NCBI GenBank assembly: GCA_002386525.1
Contig: DGIS01000003.1
Span: 172,105 to 236,104 of the forward strand
Reading direction: 5' to 3'
DNA length: 64,000 bases
Origin: Sphingobacterium sp. UBA4616
GTDB taxonomy: Bacteria > Bacteroidota > Bacteroidia > Sphingobacteriales > Sphingobacteriaceae
Part shown: in pieces, positions 44,445 through 54,480 of the stretch
How the letters are laid out: the number at the start of each line of letters is the position of its first letter
Numbering within the stretch: the first letter of the stretch is position 1
Position numbers and translations under genes: made by a program
Notes under the pieces: model-generated
Seen by the model: only the letters and a program-made list of their open reading frames with translations
Told to the model about the DNA's origin: nothing
Database searches by the model: none

Positions 44445-46367
44445 TTAAAGACTCAACAATCCATAGATGAAAATGGCAATCACCCCAATTACCATCATCA
44501 ATAAATAAAAACCAACATTACCATTCTGGAGCAAACGCAATACCTTACCTGTGTCAAAAGTTACTTTACCGGCTCCATTGACAAGGCCATCAATACCACG
44601 TTGATCAACTACGTTACCCATGAAAGCCGAAAGCCAATTGATTGGGCGTACGATGATGCTATCATAAAGTTCATCCACGTAAAACTTATTGTAGGAGAGA
44701 TTAGCCAAGAAACTTCTCGTACCTTCTCCCTCTTCAGGTGACTTTTGTCGTTTAACATATTTATTAGAGGCTAAAGCAGCCATAATCAATACACCAACTA
44801 CCGAAACGGCCATTAATTGGTATTCAGTACTATGTTCCAAATGATGTGTTGCTGGCATTATAGCCTTTCCCTCTGAAAACACCGGTGCCAGAAAATCCTC
44901 AAGCCAATGATTACCCCCCAAAACCGCTGGTAAATTGATCACACCCCCTATCACCGAAAGTACAGCCAGCACAATGAGTGGTGTGGTCATACTCTTTGGA
45001 GATTCATGCAGATGATGCCTTTGCTCTTCCGTACCACGGAAAGTTCCAAAAAATGTCATAAATAACATCCTAAACATATAGAATGCTGTCATTAATGCGC
45101 CAATAAACCCTAGACCCCAAAGGACTGGACTTGACGTGAAAGCTCCAGCCAATATTTCGTCTTTGGAGAAGAAACCAGAGAATGGTGGAATCCCTGAAAT
45201 CGCGATTGTTCCCATCAACATCGTTAAATAAGTAATTGGCATAGCGCTCTTCAGTCCTCCCATTTTACGCATATCTTGTTCCTCACTCATACCATGTATG
45301 ACAGATCCCGCCCCAAGGAAAAGCAATGCTTTAAAAAAGGCATGTGTCAATACGTGGAAAAATGCTCCTGTAAATGCACCTACACCAAGGCCAAGAAACA
45401 TATAGCCCAATTGCGAAACGGTGGAATAAGCTAATACTTTCTTAATATCATTTTGCGTTAATGCAATCGCAGCAGCCAGCAGGGCTGTACAAATAGCGAT
45501 GACAGTAATAAGTTGTAAGGTGAACGGTGAAAGGATAAATAATATATTGGAACGGGCAATCATATAAATACCCGCCGTAACCATGGTAGCCGCATGGATC
45601 AGCGCAGATACCGGTGTTGGTCCAGCCATGGCATCGGGCAACCAAGTAAACAAGGGGATTTGTGCAGATTTACCGGTTGCAGCAATAAACAACAAAATGG
45701 TAATGCTGACCACAGTAATATCACCAACAGCGAAGTTCTTGGCCGCTGGAAATACCGTCGAAAATTCTAACGAGCCGAAAGTACCTAGTATTAAAAATAC
45801 GGCAAGTAAAAAACCTAAATCACCTATTCTATTCATCACAAATGCTTTTTTTGCTGCATTTGTATAGGAAGTATTTTTATACCAAAAGCCGATCAATAGA
45901 TACGAGCATAATCCTACACCTTCCCAGCCTATGAACATGACCAAGTAATTGGATCCCAACACCAATAACAACATAAAAAAGATAAAGAGATTCAAGTAGG
46001 AGAAGAACTTACCAAATCCAATATCATGATGCATATAACCAATGGAGTATACATGGATAAGAAAACCGATTCCTGTAACAATCAGAAGCATAATCGCACT
46101 AAGCGGGTCTACCAAAAAAGATAATCCTATCTTAAGGTTACCTACGGCAATCCAATCAAATACATGCTGCTCAATGATGCCCGCTTGTCCAGCCTGTCTC
46201 GCTTGATATACTTCGGAGAAAAGAATACAGCTACACACAAAAGAAATAAGCACTACAGCACTACCAACAGCACCTATCATACCTTTGGAGAAAGTATTCC
46301 TACCCAATCCATTTATTATAAACCCGATTAAGGGCAAAAGGGGAATCAACCAGACTAATTCACTCAT
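44445..46367 (-). CDS. nuoL: NADH-quinone oxidoreductase subunit L
   Basis: This 640-residue subunit is the distal proton-pumping module of complex I, with about 16 membrane helices. Signatures are GWEGVGLCSYLLIGFW (near 147), IPLFTWLPDAMAGPTPVSALIHAATMVTAG (near 237-266) and HALFKALLFLGAG-like HAFFKALLFLGAGSVIHG (near 337). The long amphipathic lateral helix region lies toward the C-terminus. Length is typical (~610-640). It is directly followed by nuoM (14-base gap). Confidence 0.96.
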   Translation of the reverse strand: MSELVWLIPLLPLIGFIINGLGRNTFSKGMIGAVGSAVVLISFVCSCILFSEVYQARQAGQAGIIEQHVFDWIAVGNLKIGLSFLVDPLSAIMLLIVTGIGFLIHVYSIGYMHHDIGFGKFFSYLNLFIFFMLLLVLGSNYLVMFIGWEGVGLCSYLLIGFWYKNTSYTNAAKKAFVMNRIGDLGFLLAVFLILGTFGSLEFSTVFPAAKNFAVGDITVVSITILLFIAATGKSAQIPLFTWLPDAMAGPTPVSALIHAATMVTAGIYMIARSNILFILSPFTLQLITVIAICTALLAAAIALTQNDIKKVLAYSTVSQLGYMFLGLGVGAFTGAFFHVLTHAFFKALLFLGAGSVIHGMSEEQDMRKMGGLKSAMPITYLTMLMGTIAISGIPPFSGFFSKDEILAGAFTSSPVLWGLGFIGALMTAFYMFRMLFMTFFGTFRGTEEQRHHLHESPKSMTTPLIVLAVLSVIGGVINLPAVLGGNHWLEDFLAPVFSEGKAIMPATHHLEHSTEYQLMAVSVVGVLIMAALASNKYVKRQKSPEEGEGTRSFLANLSYNKFYVDELYDSIIVRPINWLSAFMGNVVDQRGIDGLVNGAGKVTFDTGKVLRLLQNGNVGFYLLMMVIGVIAIFIYGLLSL

Positions 46368-46386
46368 CGTATTTATTTCTTAAGTT

Positions 46387-46716
46387 CTACCAACGCAGTT
46401 TATTTAAGGAATCGATATCCACAGATTTCGTATTCCGATATACCATAATAATAATTGCAAGGCCGACGGCAACTTCTGCAGCTGCCAATGCCATGATAAA
46501 GAAGACAAAAACCTGCCCGGATGAATCGCCATGCTGCACAGAAAATGCTGCTAAAAGAAGATTCACTGCATTAAGCATCAATTCAATAGACATCATAATA
46601 ATGATGACGTTACGGCGAATAAGAACACCAATAACACCAATAGCAAAAATAATCGAGCAAAAAATCAAGTAATGATTTATTGGCACCCCTTGCAACTGTT
46701 GAACAACTGTTTCCAT
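46387..46716 (-). CDS. nuoK: NADH-quinone oxidoreductase subunit K
   Basis: This 109-residue subunit has three membrane helices and the conserved glutamate in IIIMMSIELMLNAVNLLL (near residue 38-55) and in AAAEVAVGLAIII. It links the hydrophilic arm to the antiporter subunits. Its ATG overlaps the nuoJ stop by one base (TAATG), so translation is coupled. Confidence 0.95.
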   Translation of the reverse strand: METVVQQLQGVPINHYLIFCSIIFAIGVIGVLIRRNVIIIMMSIELMLNAVNLLLAAFSVQHGDSSGQVFVFFIMALAAAEVAVGLAIIIMVYRNTKSVDIDSLNKLRW

Positions 46717-47213
46717 TAGATTTGTTTAGGTTCTTTCTTAGCTAATAATATCGCTCCGATCATTGCCGTCAATAACAATAGCGACGATAACTCAAAAGGG
46801 AGCAAAAATTCGTTAAACAACACTTTCCCCAGATTCTTGACCAATCCGATCTCTGGATTTACGACGGTCAGTGGATTCGAAATATCGAATACACGATACA
46901 CGCCGAAAAAAGTCACCAGTAAGCAACAGCCTGCAATAACGCCCATAAATTTGACTAAATTGGATTTCATGGGTTCGGTATCCTTATTCAGGTTGAGCAA
47001 CATCAGCACGAATAAAAACAAAACCATAATGGCACCCATATACACAATGAAATTCACCACAGCCAAAAACTGCGCATTCAAAAGAATATAATGTATTGTA
47101 AATGTGAAAAACGTAATCACCAAATACAATACACTGTGCACAGGATTTTTGGTAAAAATGGTCATCAGCGCAAAGAAAATAGACAAGAAGGCTACAAAAT
47201 AAAATACTGTCAT
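46716..47213 (-). CDS. nuoJ: NADH-quinone oxidoreductase subunit J
   Basis: This 165-residue membrane subunit has five hydrophobic helices. The segment NFIVYMGAIMVLFLFVLMLLNL (near 55-76) contains the conserved pi-bulge helix involved in coupling. It lies between nuoI (11-base gap) and nuoK (one-base overlap). Length matches the family. Confidence 0.94.
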   Translation of the reverse strand: MTVFYFVAFLSIFFALMTIFTKNPVHSVLYLVITFFTFTIHYILLNAQFLAVVNFIVYMGAIMVLFLFVLMLLNLNKDTEPMKSNLVKFMGVIAGCCLLVTFFGVYRVFDISNPLTVVNPEIGLVKNLGKVLFNEFLLPFELSSLLLLTAMIGAILLAKKEPKQI

Positions 47214-47224
47214 AATTTCCTGGT

Positions 47225-47734
47225 TTAGCTCTTTAATTTGGTAATATCGAAAGTCGGTTCAACCAATTTGTCTTTTCCATAGATAAAATCCTTACGGAGA
47301 TAATCTGCAGTCACATGGGGACCGTCCAAATAGATCGCTTCTTTCGGGCAAGCCTCTTCACATAGGCCACAGAAAATACAGCGCAACATATTGATTTCAT
47401 ATACCGACGCGTATTTTTCTTCACGATAAAGATGTTCTTCACCTTTTTTTCGCTCTGCAGCAGTCATGGTAATCGCCTCCGCAGGACAGGACAAGGCACA
47501 TAATCCACAAGCAGTACAACGCTCGCGCCCTTCTTCATCACGTTTGAGCGAGTGCTGTCCTCTAAAATTTTTCGAATAAGGTCTTATTTCCTCAGGATAT
47601 TTAATGGTTGGTATTTTCTTAAAAAAATGCCTTAATGTAATTCGCAAACCTTTTATAATAGCCGGAAAGTAGATTCTTTCGGCGAATGTCATCGGTTTTT
47701 GTTCAATTACTTTTTTACGATTGGTTAGTTGCAT
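47225..47734 (-). CDS. nuoI: NADH-quinone oxidoreductase subunit I
   Basis: This 169-residue ferredoxin-like subunit carries two 4Fe-4S clusters (N6a, N6b). The motifs CTACGLCALSCPAEAI (near 67) and CIFCGLCEEACPKEAI (near 113) give the eight cysteines. It passes electrons from NuoG toward NuoB. It is 13 bases after nuoH. A short N-terminal amphipathic stretch contacts the membrane. Confidence 0.96.
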   Translation of the reverse strand: MQLTNRKKVIEQKPMTFAERIYFPAIIKGLRITLRHFFKKIPTIKYPEEIRPYSKNFRGQHSLKRDEEGRERCTACGLCALSCPAEAITMTAAERKKGEEHLYREEKYASVYEINMLRCIFCGLCEEACPKEAIYLDGPHVTADYLRKDFIYGKDKLVEPTFDITKLKS

Positions 47735-47747
47735 AAAAAGTCCTTTC

Positions 47748-48791
47748 TTATGAGAAATAAGTATCTTTAATCAATGTAAATACACCTGTAAGTACAATAT
47801 TGGCAATCGCCAATGGAATCAACATCTTCCAGCCTAGATTCATCAGTTGATCGTAGCGGAAACGTGGTAAAGTCCAACGCACCCACATAAAGAAAAAGAT
47901 AAACAGCAATATTTTAATGAAGAATACAAACACCCCAATGATCGTGATCATATTGGCCGACAATCCCAAATCATTCATAAAAGGGAAATTGTATCCCCCA
48001 AAATAGAGTGAAGCCATAAGCGCCGAAGAAACAAACATATTGATATATTCGGAGAACATATAGAGCCCCAATTTCATCGAAGAATACTCCGTATGATAAC
48101 CACCAACAAGCTCCGTTTCACATTCCGGTAAATCAAAAGGTACTCGGTTACACTCAGCAAAGGCACACACCATAAAAATAATAAAACCTAACGGCTGTGC
48201 CCAGATATTCCAGTTGACAAAGCCAGACTGCTGTGCGACAATTTCCTCTAGCGTCAATGTACGCGTGACCATCAGTAAAGCGATCAATGATAGCCCCATG
48301 GCAATCTCATAGCTGATGCTCTGTGATGCCGCACGAATTGCGCCCATCAAAGAAAACTTATTATTCGACGCCCAGCCGCCCAACATAATACCATATACGC
48401 CCAATGCTATGACACCAAACATATACAATACACCAACATTGATGCCTTGCGCAACCTGCAAAGAAATTATCCGATCTCCAATCTGTAACTCCTGTCCCCA
48501 AGGGATCACGGCGGAACTGATACAGGCTGTTATAATGGCTATAGTAGGACCTACTATAAAAAGTACTTTATGCGCACCTGCAGGAATAATTTCCTCCTTA
48601 AAGAAGAACTTCCCCCCGTCGCATAAGGGTTGTAAGATCCCGAAAATACCTGCCCGATCCGGACCATAACGATCCTGCATAAATCCGGCAATTTTACGTT
48701 CTGCTAGCGTAGAATACATCGCAATTACCAAAGTAACTACGAAGATAATAAACACCAGTATTAATTTTTCTATGACAAAAGACCACTCCAT
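47748..48791 (-). CDS. nuoH: NADH-quinone oxidoreductase subunit H
   Basis: This 347-residue subunit has eight membrane helices and forms the quinone chamber with NuoB and NuoD. AERKIAGFMQDRYGPDRAGIFGILQPLCDGGKFFFKEE (near 29-67) is the family signature, and FAECNRVPFDLPECETELVGGYHTEYS (near 210-237) is the acidic quinone-site loop. It is nine bases after nuoG. Confidence 0.97.
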   Translation of the reverse strand: MEWSFVIEKLILVFIIFVVTLVIAMYSTLAERKIAGFMQDRYGPDRAGIFGILQPLCDGGKFFFKEEIIPAGAHKVLFIVGPTIAIITACISSAVIPWGQELQIGDRIISLQVAQGINVGVLYMFGVIALGVYGIMLGGWASNNKFSLMGAIRAASQSISYEIAMGLSLIALLMVTRTLTLEEIVAQQSGFVNWNIWAQPLGFIIFMVCAFAECNRVPFDLPECETELVGGYHTEYSSMKLGLYMFSEYINMFVSSALMASLYFGGYNFPFMNDLGLSANMITIIGVFVFFIKILLFIFFFMWVRWTLPRFRYDQLMNLGWKMLIPLAIANIVLTGVFTLIKDTYFS

Positions 48792-48799
48792 ATTCGTGA

Positions 48800-49819
48800 T
48801 TATTTCAATTTTTCTGTTCTAGCTAACTGTTCGCGATTTTTTTCCTGCAGTACAGGATTTTCTTTAACGACTTTAGGTGGATTAAATAACTCGTAGTGAT
48901 TAGCCGAGATAACGGAATGTGGATCTATTTCTGTTGGTTCCTCCAACACCCAATCGCTTGTTTTTTTCTGATCAAAGCGACAGGTATTACAGATAAACTC
49001 TTCCACTTCACCAAACTCATCCTTTCGAGCTGTTACCCGAATGACCTCTTCTCCCTTATACCATAAGGTTACCTTACCCGAACATGTCGGACAATCGCGA
49101 TGTGCATCGACCGGCTTCGTAAACCATACCCTGTTCTTGAAACGGAAGGTTTTATCTGTCAAAGCTCCCACAGGACATACATCAATAACATTTCCGGAGA
49201 AATCGTTATCAATTACATTTTCAATATAAGTTGATATCTCCGCGTGATCTCCTCGTCCTAGGATACCGTGTACACGCTGGTCGGTCAACTGATTGGCGAC
49301 ATAAACACAACGGTAACATAAGATACAACGGTTCATATGCAACTGGATCTTATCGCCCAAATCAATGCGTTCGAAGGTACGTCGATCGAATTCGTAGCGT
49401 GTATTAGCACTGCCGTGTTCATATCCAAGATCCTGCAATTTACATTCACCAGCCTGATCGCAGATTGGGCAATCTAGGGGATGGTTAATCAATAAGATTT
49501 CAACAACACCTTTTCTTGCTTCCACCACCTCTGGCGAAGTAATATTTTGTACTTCCATACCGTCCATCACCGTTGTACGACAAGATGCCACCAATTTCGG
49601 CATCGGTCTTGGGTCCTTTTCAGATCCCTTGGAGACTTTTACCAAACAGGTACGACATTTACCGCCACTTCCCTCCAGTTTGGAGTAGTAACACATTGCC
49701 GGAGGGACTATATCGCCGCCGATCTGTCTCGCTGCATTTAATATACTTGTCCCAGGAGCAACCTCTACAGGTATACCATCGATGGTGACCTTAAACTTTA
49801 CATCTTCCGCTTCTGCCAT
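48800..49819 (-). CDS. nuoG: NADH-quinone oxidoreductase subunit G, short form (iron-sulfur part only)
   Basis: This 339-residue subunit has the 2Fe-2S domain (CYYSKLEGSGGKCRTC, near 43-58), the HPLDCPICDQAGECKLQ motif (near 112-128) and the 4Fe-4S cysteines (CILCYRCVYVANQ and CPVGAL). Two further CxxC pairs follow (CPTC and CNTC, near 240 and 275). The protein ends there; E. coli NuoG is ~900 residues because of a molybdopterin-oxidoreductase-like C-terminal domain absent here. The frame reads cleanly into nuoH, so no frameshift is apparent. Short NuoG is, as far as I know, usual in Sphingobacteria. Confidence 0.93.
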   Translation of the reverse strand: MAEAEDVKFKVTIDGIPVEVAPGTSILNAARQIGGDIVPPAMCYYSKLEGSGGKCRTCLVKVSKGSEKDPRPMPKLVASCRTTVMDGMEVQNITSPEVVEARKGVVEILLINHPLDCPICDQAGECKLQDLGYEHGSANTRYEFDRRTFERIDLGDKIQLHMNRCILCYRCVYVANQLTDQRVHGILGRGDHAEISTYIENVIDNDFSGNVIDVCPVGALTDKTFRFKNRVWFTKPVDAHRDCPTCSGKVTLWYKGEEVIRVTARKDEFGEVEEFICNTCRFDQKKTSDWVLEEPTEIDPHSVISANHYELFNPPKVVKENPVLQEKNREQLARTEKLK

Positions 49820-49849
49820 GATATAATTAATTTATCGTTACAGCTTCTA

Positions 49850-51205
49850 TTATGATACTATTGGTTGTAAAGGATCAGCATAATGTGCCAGTCCATAATT
49901 CCGTGTTTGTGACTCTTCCGGATGCAGGATATGCCATTCAAATTCATCCCTAAAGTGTCTTATTGCTGCCGCCACAGGCCATGCCGCAGCATCACCCAAT
50001 GGGCAAATTGTATTCCCTTCTATTTTTCGTTGCACGTCCCACAATAAATCAATGTCTGACATCGAGCCGTGACCGCTCTCGATCTTATGCAGTACCTTCT
50101 CCATCCAGCCTGTTCCTTCACGACAAGGCGAACATTGACCACAGCTTTCATGATGATAGAATCGCGCAAAATTCCAGGTATTACGCACCACACACTGATC
50201 CTCGTCAAATACGATGAAACCACCTGATCCGAGCATTGTACCAGTTTGGAAGCCACCATCAGCCAGTGATTCATAAGTCATCAATCGGCTATTTCCAGCG
50301 GCAGTTTTCAAGATCAGATTAGCCGGTAAAATAGGCACCGAAGAGCCTCCGGCTACGACAGCCTTCATTCGTTTCCCATTGGCAATACCACCACAATATT
50401 CGTCCGAGTAAATAAATTCTTCAACGGGCAGACCTAGTTCTATCTCATAGACACCTGGTTTTACAATATTTCCGCTAGCGGAAATTAATTTTGTTCCGGT
50501 ACTACGCTCTACACCGATCTTAGCATACTCTTCACCACCCAAATTAATAATGGGAACTGTCGTTGCAATAGACTCCACATTATTTACCACTGTCGGGCAG
50601 TTATATAAACCCGCTATCGCGGGAAAAGGTGGTTTAATACGTGGGTTACCTCGTTTACCTTCTAAGGACTCTAATAAAGCAGTTTCCTCACCACAGATAT
50701 ATGCTCCACCTCCCGGTTGAACATAGATCTCCAGATCATAGCCCGAACCTAAAATATTTTTACCCAAAAAACCTTTTTCCTTGGCTTCAGCAATAGCGCG
50801 CTCCAGAATTCTGATCTGTGGCATCATCTCGCCACGCACATAGATATACGACGTGTGAGCCCCCAAAGCGAAGCTCGATACAATCATTCCCTCAATGAGT
50901 GCATGGGGAATATGCGTCATCAAATAACGGTCTTTGAATGTCCCTGGTTCAGACTCGTCGGCATTACAAACCAAATAGCGTGGCACCCCCTCAGGTTTGG
51001 CCAAAAAGGACCATTTCATCCCAGTAGGAAAACCAGCTCCCCCACGGCCACGTAATCCAGACTTCTTAACCTCTTCGACAACATCCTCAGGAGACATTGT
51101 CTTTACTACTTTTTCAACAGCAACATAACCACCTTTTTGTCGATAGACCTCAAAGGTATTGATGCCTGGAACATCGATATGAGTCAACAAAAGTTTACGT
51201 GCCAT
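49850..51205 (-). CDS. nuoF: NADH-quinone oxidoreductase subunit F
   Basis: This 451-residue subunit binds NADH, FMN and the N3 4Fe-4S cluster. GLRGRGGAGFPTGMKWSF (near 50-67) and the FMN/NADH segments GAYICGEETALLESLEG (near 175) are clear. ESCGQCSPCREGTGWMEKVL (near 348) supplies three cluster cysteines, with the fourth in NTICPLGDAAAWP. It is one base after nuoE. Confidence 0.97.
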   Translation of the reverse strand: MARKLLLTHIDVPGINTFEVYRQKGGYVAVEKVVKTMSPEDVVEEVKKSGLRGRGGAGFPTGMKWSFLAKPEGVPRYLVCNADESEPGTFKDRYLMTHIPHALIEGMIVSSFALGAHTSYIYVRGEMMPQIRILERAIAEAKEKGFLGKNILGSGYDLEIYVQPGGGAYICGEETALLESLEGKRGNPRIKPPFPAIAGLYNCPTVVNNVESIATTVPIINLGGEEYAKIGVERSTGTKLISASGNIVKPGVYEIELGLPVEEFIYSDEYCGGIANGKRMKAVVAGGSSVPILPANLILKTAAGNSRLMTYESLADGGFQTGTMLGSGGFIVFDEDQCVVRNTWNFARFYHHESCGQCSPCREGTGWMEKVLHKIESGHGSMSDIDLLWDVQRKIEGNTICPLGDAAAWPVAAAIRHFRDEFEWHILHPEESQTRNYGLAHYADPLQPIVS

Positions 51206-51206
51206 A

Positions 51207-51728
51207 TTATTCTGTTTTAGCTTTTAAATTATCAATCAATTCGTCGACCTTATCTTCTGTCAGATTCTCATAGAATGTATATTCAGGGCCGATCTGTAAG
51301 ACTGGTCCAAAACCACAGGCAGCCAAACATTCTACACCACGCCAAGAGAAAAGCCCATCACTTGTGACCTGCCCCTCCTTTACACCGAGCTTTTGCTCTA
51401 AATGCCCCATAATACGTTCTGCACCGACCAAACAACAAGGCCCGGTACGACAAATCTCCAGTACGTATTTTCCTTTGGGTTGCAACAGGAACATGGTATA
51501 GAAGGTTGCCACCTCATACACCTCAATCGGTAATATATTTAGGTAAACAGCAACCTTATCCATCGCATCTGCGCTGACCCAGCCGTATTCCGCCTGAACC
51601 AAATGTAAAATGGGCAATAAGCCCGATTTCTGCTTTCCTTCGGGGTAACGGCTTACCACTTCTCCAAACTTGGCTAACAATTCTGGAGAAAACGTTACAT
51701 TTTCATTATGTTGTTTTACACTAAGCAT
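51207..51728 (-). CDS. nuoE: NADH-quinone oxidoreductase subunit E
   Basis: This 173-residue thioredoxin-like subunit holds a 2Fe-2S cluster (N1a) ligated by CRTGPC (near 95) and CLAACG (near 136). It helps with NADH oxidation beside NuoF. Its ATG lies inside the end of nuoD with an eight-base overlap (ATGCTTAG), which suggests coupled translation. Confidence 0.96.
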   Translation of the reverse strand: MLSVKQHNENVTFSPELLAKFGEVVSRYPEGKQKSGLLPILHLVQAEYGWVSADAMDKVAVYLNILPIEVYEVATFYTMFLLQPKGKYVLEICRTGPCCLVGAERIMGHLEQKLGVKEGQVTSDGLFSWRGVECLAACGFGPVLQIGPEYTFYENLTEDKVDELIDNLKAKTE

Positions 51729-52956
51729 CTAATTCTCCAGCTATAACGTTAAGACTACTCATATTTATAATGGCATCTGAAATCAGCATTCCTGCACTCA
51801 TTGGTGCGAACATCTGATAATTGACAAAAGAAGGTCTCCTGAAATGCAGACGATAAGGTGACCGTCCACCGTCATGAATCAAATAAAATCCAAGTTCACC
51901 ATTTGCACCTTCGACCGCATGATAGACTTCGGCTTTTGGCGTGTCTACCTCACCCATGATGATTTTAAAATGGTAAATTAGAGCCTCCATATTGGTATAC
52001 ACTTGCTCTTTTGGAGGCAAATAGAAATCAGGCACTTCGGCGTGGAATACCCCTTTAGGCTCTTTCTCTATTTTGTCCAATGCCTGCTCTATAATCCGAA
52101 GAGATTGCCACATTTCGGCATTCCGTACCATAAATCGATCATAGACATCGCCTGTAGTGCCAACAGGCACATCGAAATCAAATTCGTCATAGGAGCAATA
52201 AGGATTCTGTACGCGGATATCATAATCCACGCCGGTAGCCCGCAAAATAGGACCTGACCAACTGTAATCCAAAGCTTCTTCTGCCGTTACAGCAGCAACT
52301 CCTGAAGTCCGTTCAATAAAAATACGGTTACGAACAAACAGTTCTTCAAACTCTTGCAATACCGGAGGATAGCGTTTCAAAAATTCACGTATTTTTTCAA
52401 AAGCTATAGCATTGAAATCACGTTCAAATCCTCCAATACGACCGATATTCGTTGTCAAACGGGCGCCACATATCTCTTCAAAGATTTCATAGATAAATTC
52501 ACGCTCCTGCATAACATATAGAAATCCCGAAAACGCTCCTGTATCCACACCTAAGATTCCGTTACAAATAATATGATCTGCAATGCGCGCAAGCTCCATA
52601 ACAATGACACGCATATACTGCACACGCTTAGGAATCTCTATCTTAAGAAGCTTCTCAACAGTCATATGCCAGCCCATGTTATTGATTGGTGCGGAACAAT
52701 AATTCAGACGGTCTGTCAATGGAGTGATTTGGTAAAACGGCCGATGTTCTGCAATTTTTTCAAACGCCCGGTGAATATAACCAATTGTAGACACACCACT
52801 CACTATACGCTCACCATCGATCTGAACAACATTTTGAAATACACCATGCGTGGCGGGATGGGTTGGCCCAATATTTAAGGTAATCAACTCATCTTGTGGG
52901 TCGTTATCTTCAAAAACGGGTTGATTGGGTGTTATCTTGCTAATAAATTCGCTCAT
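51721..52956 (-). CDS. nuoD: NADH-quinone oxidoreductase subunit D
   Basis: This 411-residue subunit is related to hydrogenase large subunits and forms part of the quinone site. NIGPTHPATHGVFQNVVQIDGE (near 28-49), GYIHRAFEKIAEHR (near 59) and the C-terminal RLHFRRPSFVNYQMFAPMS (near 365) are the family hallmarks. It starts ten bases after nuoC. It is separate from nuoC; no NuoCD fusion is present. Confidence 0.97.
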   Translation of the reverse strand: MSEFISKITPNQPVFEDNDPQDELITLNIGPTHPATHGVFQNVVQIDGERIVSGVSTIGYIHRAFEKIAEHRPFYQITPLTDRLNYCSAPINNMGWHMTVEKLLKIEIPKRVQYMRVIVMELARIADHIICNGILGVDTGAFSGFLYVMQEREFIYEIFEEICGARLTTNIGRIGGFERDFNAIAFEKIREFLKRYPPVLQEFEELFVRNRIFIERTSGVAAVTAEEALDYSWSGPILRATGVDYDIRVQNPYCSYDEFDFDVPVGTTGDVYDRFMVRNAEMWQSLRIIEQALDKIEKEPKGVFHAEVPDFYLPPKEQVYTNMEALIYHFKIIMGEVDTPKAEVYHAVEGANGELGFYLIHDGGRSPYRLHFRRPSFVNYQMFAPMSAGMLISDAIINMSSLNVIAGELDA

Positions 52957-52966
52957 ATTGTATACT

Positions 52967-53461
52967 TTAACGGCCGAAATACAAATCTTTTTTATCTACG
53001 CGATTTGGATCTTCCAAAGGATATTCCTTACGCATAGGAAATACCTCCATATCATCAACATTCAAAATTCTTCTCAGATCGGGGTGTCCTATAAAATTGA
53101 CACCAAAAAAGTCATAAGTTTCACGCTCCATCCAATTCGCACCTTTCCAAACCACAGTCGCAGTTGGAATCTCAGGATTCGGACCTTGCAAAAACACTTT
53201 CATCCGTATCCGTATATTATGAACTAGACTATGGATATGATAAACGACAGCAAATTCCTTCTCCAAATGCGGATAATGTACTGCTGTAATATCGGTCAGA
53301 TGGATAAACTGCAGCTCACTACTCGACTTCAGGAAACGAAGCACTTCGATCAGGTCTTCTTTTTCAACAATGACGGTCAATAGATCGTGAGCATCCGGAA
53401 TTTCTTGAATCTTTGCGGGAAAATTCTCTTCGAGCTTATCCAATAAAAAACTGTTTTCCAT
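52967..53461 (-). CDS. nuoC: NADH-quinone oxidoreductase subunit C
   Basis: This 164-residue structural subunit of the hydrophilic arm contains the family signature WKGANWMERETYDFFGVNFIGHPDLRRI near residues 104-131, followed by FPMRKEYPLEDP. It starts three bases after the nuoB stop. Length is as expected for an unfused NuoC. Confidence 0.95.
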   Translation of the reverse strand: MENSFLLDKLEENFPAKIQEIPDAHDLLTVIVEKEDLIEVLRFLKSSSELQFIHLTDITAVHYPHLEKEFAVVYHIHSLVHNIRIRMKVFLQGPNPEIPTATVVWKGANWMERETYDFFGVNFIGHPDLRRILNVDDMEVFPMRKEYPLEDPNRVDKKDLYFGR

Positions 53462-53464
53462 CGT

Positions 53465-54052
53465 TTATTTATTTATATGAATTCCGTACTTTTCAAGCAA
53501 TGCCTTATATTCTGGCGTATTTCTCCGGTTCAAGGATTCATTTTTCACGATGTCCTGCAAACGCAATACTCCATCCAAAATTGCTTCGGGGCGGGGAGGG
53601 CAACCAGGCACGTACACATCAACCGGTATAATTTCGTCTATTCCTTGTAAGACAGAATACGTATCGAAAATACCACCACTAGACGCACAGGCCCCAACAG
53701 CAATTACCCAGCGCGGCTCGGCCATCTGTACATACACTTGTCTTAACACAGGCGCCATCTTTTTAGCGATCGTACCCATCACCAAAAGCATATCTGCCTG
53801 CCGCGGTGAAAAGCTAGGTCTTTCGGCGCCAAACCTTGCCAAATCATAGGTTGAACCCATTGTCGCCATAAACTCGATACCACAACAGGATGTGGCGAAC
53901 GGCAAAGGCCATAATGAGTTGGCTCGCGCCAAGCCGATGGCTTTATCTAAACTCGTCGCAAAAAAACCTGCGCCTTCTACTCCCGGAGGAGCTTGTGCTA
54001 ATTTTATATCACTCATGAAAAGTCGATTTATAGGTTTAGTATCGTTGGCCAA
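53465..54052 (-). CDS. nuoB: NADH-quinone oxidoreductase subunit B
   Basis: This 195-residue subunit holds the terminal 4Fe-4S cluster N2 that reduces quinone. The ligands are in [11 protein letters not shown] (tandem cysteines, near 54), [10 protein letters not shown] (near 118) and [11 protein letters not shown] (near 148). It starts 22 bases after nuoA. Confidence 0.97.
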   Translation of the reverse strand: MANDTKPINRLFMSDIKLAQAPPGVEGAGFFATSLDKAIGLARANSLWPLPFATSCCGIEFMATMGSTYDLARFGAERPSFSPRQADMLLVMGTIAKKMAPVLRQVYVQMAEPRWVIAVGACASSGGIFDTYSVLQGIDEIIPVDVYVPGCPPRPEAILDGVLRLQDIVKNESLNRRNTPEYKALLEKYGIHINK

Positions 54053-54074
54053 AAACCAACCATAATAAGGACAT

Positions 54075-54449
54075 CTAGTCCCAGTTTAATGCTTTTTTCT
54101 TAATCACATAGATAAAGCCTAATAAAAGCAGTCCCATGAAAATAAACATCTCTATCAAGCCCTGCAATCCCATATCACGAAAGTTTACAGCCCACGGGTA
54201 CATAAAAATGACCTCCACATCAAATATCACAAATAGGATGGCCACCAAGAAATATTTGATTGAGAACGGCTGCCTCGCATTTCCGATAACTTCAATCCCT
54301 GACTCAAAAGCTCCAAGCTTGTTTTCTGTGCGGACCTTTGGTCCGATAAGATGTGTAATAATTATCGTACTTACTCCAAATCCCACAGCTACTAAAAGCT
54401 GTATAAATATCGGCAAGTAGTCTATCGGCATACTATTGGCTTGCTCCAT
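54075..54449 (-). CDS. nuoA: NADH-quinone oxidoreductase subunit A
   Basis: This 124-residue three-helix subunit starts the operon. The loop [39 protein letters not shown] (near residues 48-86) with its acidic residues is the family signature. A promoter-like pair lies just upstream at 54481-54511. Genes nuoA to nuoN follow in the standard order with short gaps. Confidence 0.96.
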   Translation of the reverse strand: MEQANSMPIDYLPIFIQLLVAVGFGVSTIIITHLIGPKVRTENKLGAFESGIEVIGNARQPFSIKYFLVAILFVIFDVEVIFMYPWAVNFRDMGLQGLIEMFIFMGLLLLGFIYVIKKKALNWD

Positions 54450-54480
54450 CTCAACTAAAATTTATATTGGTAACTATCTT

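Noticed and set aside
48800..49819. NuoG as a frameshifted or truncated pseudogene
   Set aside because: The frame ends cleanly nine bases before nuoH, and no leftover MopB-like coding sequence is present; short NuoG appears normal for this group.
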